Assembly: GCA_035629175.1 (NCBI GenBank)
Contig: DASPIL010000103.1
Location: 62,001 to 126,000 of the forward strand
Length of the DNA: 64,000 bases
Origin: Verrucomicrobiia bacterium
GTDB lineage: Bacteria; Verrucomicrobiota; Verrucomicrobiia; Limisphaerales; DASXHY01
Direction: 5' to 3'
Shown piece by piece: positions 62,977-64,000 of this stretch; positions within the stretch are counted from its first letter, which is position 1; every line of letters begins with the position of its first letter. The position numbers and the translations under genes are program-made. The notes beneath the pieces were generated by a model. That model had not been told where the DNA came from, did no database searches, and saw only the letters and a program-made list of their open reading frames with translations.

Positions 62977-64000
62977 ATGAAATCCACCCGTGGCTTGTTT
63001 CTTTGGACTTGTGTTTTTTCGCTGACGGCAGGTTTCCATGCTTCTGCCCACGAACCATTGCCGCCTCCCGATGTTCCCGCTGATCCTCCGCCCGTGTTTT
63101 CGCTCGAAACTTTGGGCGATATCGTCGTCGGTTCTTGCAATGGCAATCCCGTTGCCGTCCATTTTCCAGTCCCGCGAGTCACATCCGCGTGTGCCGACAT
63201 CAACACAGTTGTCTGCGAGCCCGAATCGGGAAGTTTGTTCCCGCTCGGAGTTACGGTGGTGACGTGCTGGATGACTAACGCGTGCGGCGAGAGCGCGACC
63301 AACTCCTTCACCGTCACAGTGCAGCGCGACGGCGCTTCGCCCACCATCGAATGCCCAGCCACAATCGTCGCGTACGCAACGTCGGATGCGGGCGCGGTGG
63401 TGGACTATCCGCTGCCAGCCGTAACGGACGATGGCGATCCAGCCCCCGCGCTTTCGTGCACGCCTCCTCCCGGCAGCATGTTTGACCCTGGTAATACGAC
63501 CGTGACGTGCACGGCGGTCGATGCGTGCGGCAACGTGGCAACCTGTTCGTTCGTGGTTGAAGTGCGCCCGCCCGAGTTGCGCATCCGCGCCGAGGTGGAT
63601 GCAACGGGCGGCGCCGGGCCTGTGGTTGTCGAAGCAAAAGGCTTTGACGCATTGGACACCACAACGGATCTGCTGGGCGAATGGCTTCCACTTGCAGGCA
63701 GTACCGTGGTTGAGCCGCCGTCGCGAACGAATGTGTTTTATCGTCCACCGTTGCTGGAGGGCGCTGTCCGGGCGCCCGGCCCGCTGGGGGAATTGGCTTA
63801 CGTCTCCGTCGGGCCGCTCGCTGCTTATTCGACGCCCGGCTTCAACCCGGCACGCGGGCTCACGGATTCCCAGACGCTCTTCGGGGTGAAGATTCTTTCC
63901 GGCGATTCGGGTGGAACCGCCAATCGCTGGTCGGGTCCCCAGAACATGCCCTTCACGTTTTACTTCTTTGGCCGCCCGTACAAACAGTTCCGCGTCAGCA
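62977..64000 (+). CDS. Secreted HYR-domain protein, cut by the window edge
   Basis: An open frame from ATG 62977 to the end of the window (341 residues visible, no stop). It starts with a signal peptide (MKSTRGLFLWTCVFSLTAGF). Two HYR (hyalin-repeat) domains follow, recognisable by GVTVVTCWMTNACGESATNSF and NTTVTCTAVDACGNVATCSF in part, with paired cysteines. The visible end (GLTDSQTLFGVKILSGDSGG) is not recognised. HYR domains are extracellular beta-sandwiches for adhesion or binding. It is divergent from the GreA/GreB gene. Confidence 0.8.
   Translation, partial: MKSTRGLFLWTCVFSLTAGFHASAHEPLPPPDVPADPPPVFSLETLGDIVVGSCNGNPVAVHFPVPRVTSACADINTVVCEPESGSLFPLGVTVVTCWMTNACGESATNSFTVTVQRDGASPTIECPATIVAYATSDAGAVVDYPLPAVTDDGDPAPALSCTPPPGSMFDPGNTTVTCTAVDACGNVATCSFVVEVRPPELRIRAEVDATGGAGPVVVEAKGFDALDTTTDLLGEWLPLAGSTVVEPPSRTNVFYRPPLLEGAVRAPGPLGELAYVSVGPLAAYSTPGFNPARGLTDSQTLFGVKILSGDSGGTANRWSGPQNMPFTFYFFGRPYKQFRVS

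Noticed and set aside
62716-63162. 148-codon minus-strand frame before the HYR gene
   Set aside because: It overlaps the start of the HYR gene with its signal peptide and shows no domain.

Overview
The window looks like chromosomal DNA of a Gram-negative member of the Verrucomicrobiota, probably near the Pedosphaera/Limisphaerales group. This is inferred from gene content: an ECF-like sigma factor beside a serine/threonine kinase with a zinc ribbon, an ECF sigma factor with a long membrane-anchored extension, histidine kinases with an unusual 'LHNVGN' phosphoacceptor box, a DUF1080 protein, hopanoid genes, lipid A genes, and secreted proteins with the 'RFFRLK'-type C-terminus. GC is fairly high, GTG and TTG starts are common, and most operons are joined by ATGA or TGATG overlaps. 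I see no rRNA, CRISPR array, transposase or prophage. One tRNA (Arg, UCU) is present.

Layout. 1-0.8 kb: end of a cytochrome oxidase operon. 0.9-2.6 kb: queG and aroK on the minus strand. 2.6-9.8 kb: an Rrf2 regulator divergent from a sulfate-uptake operon (outer-membrane porin, two tandem sulfate-binding proteins, CysT, CysW, CysA), with several palindromes between them. 9.8-13.0 kb: lipid A/LPS operon (lpxK, LpxL-like acyltransferase, heptosyltransferase). 13.1-16.1 kb: sigma factor plus Ser/Thr kinase. 16.2-23.5 kb: Bax-inhibitor-like protein, MFS carrier, a very large sensor kinase, an HI0933-type flavoprotein and a DUF1080 protein. 23.6-31.9 kb: yicC, gmk, a stand-alone coaC, a kinase/NtrC-type regulator pair and squalene/hopanoid genes. 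31.9-34.3 kb: exonuclease, a 16-residue lysine-rich mini-gene and apgM.

34.6-43.6 kb is the most interesting part. It is a plus-strand block holding an alpha/beta hydrolase, a DUF2156 protein, an OprB-type porin and then a tightly linked trio: a PhcB-like methyltransferase, a six-TM double-kinase hybrid sensor and a receiver protein whose output is a degraded kinase domain. The trio matches the architecture of the Ralstonia PhcB-PhcS-PhcR circuit, in which a 3-hydroxy fatty-acid methyl ester carries cell-density information. It is the best candidate here for an undescribed signalling system.

43.6-59.2 kb holds a secreted protein, mnmA, an L7Ae-like/DEAD-box RNA pair, a FIST-PAS kinase pair preceded by the extended ECF factor, a six-bladed propeller protein and an RND efflux pump. 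59.4-64 kb holds a cell-surface protein with seven exact 53-residue repeats and a self-cleaving S74 chaperone domain, a region of decayed repeats before tRNA-Arg, a GreA/GreB factor and a HYR-domain protein cut by the window edge.
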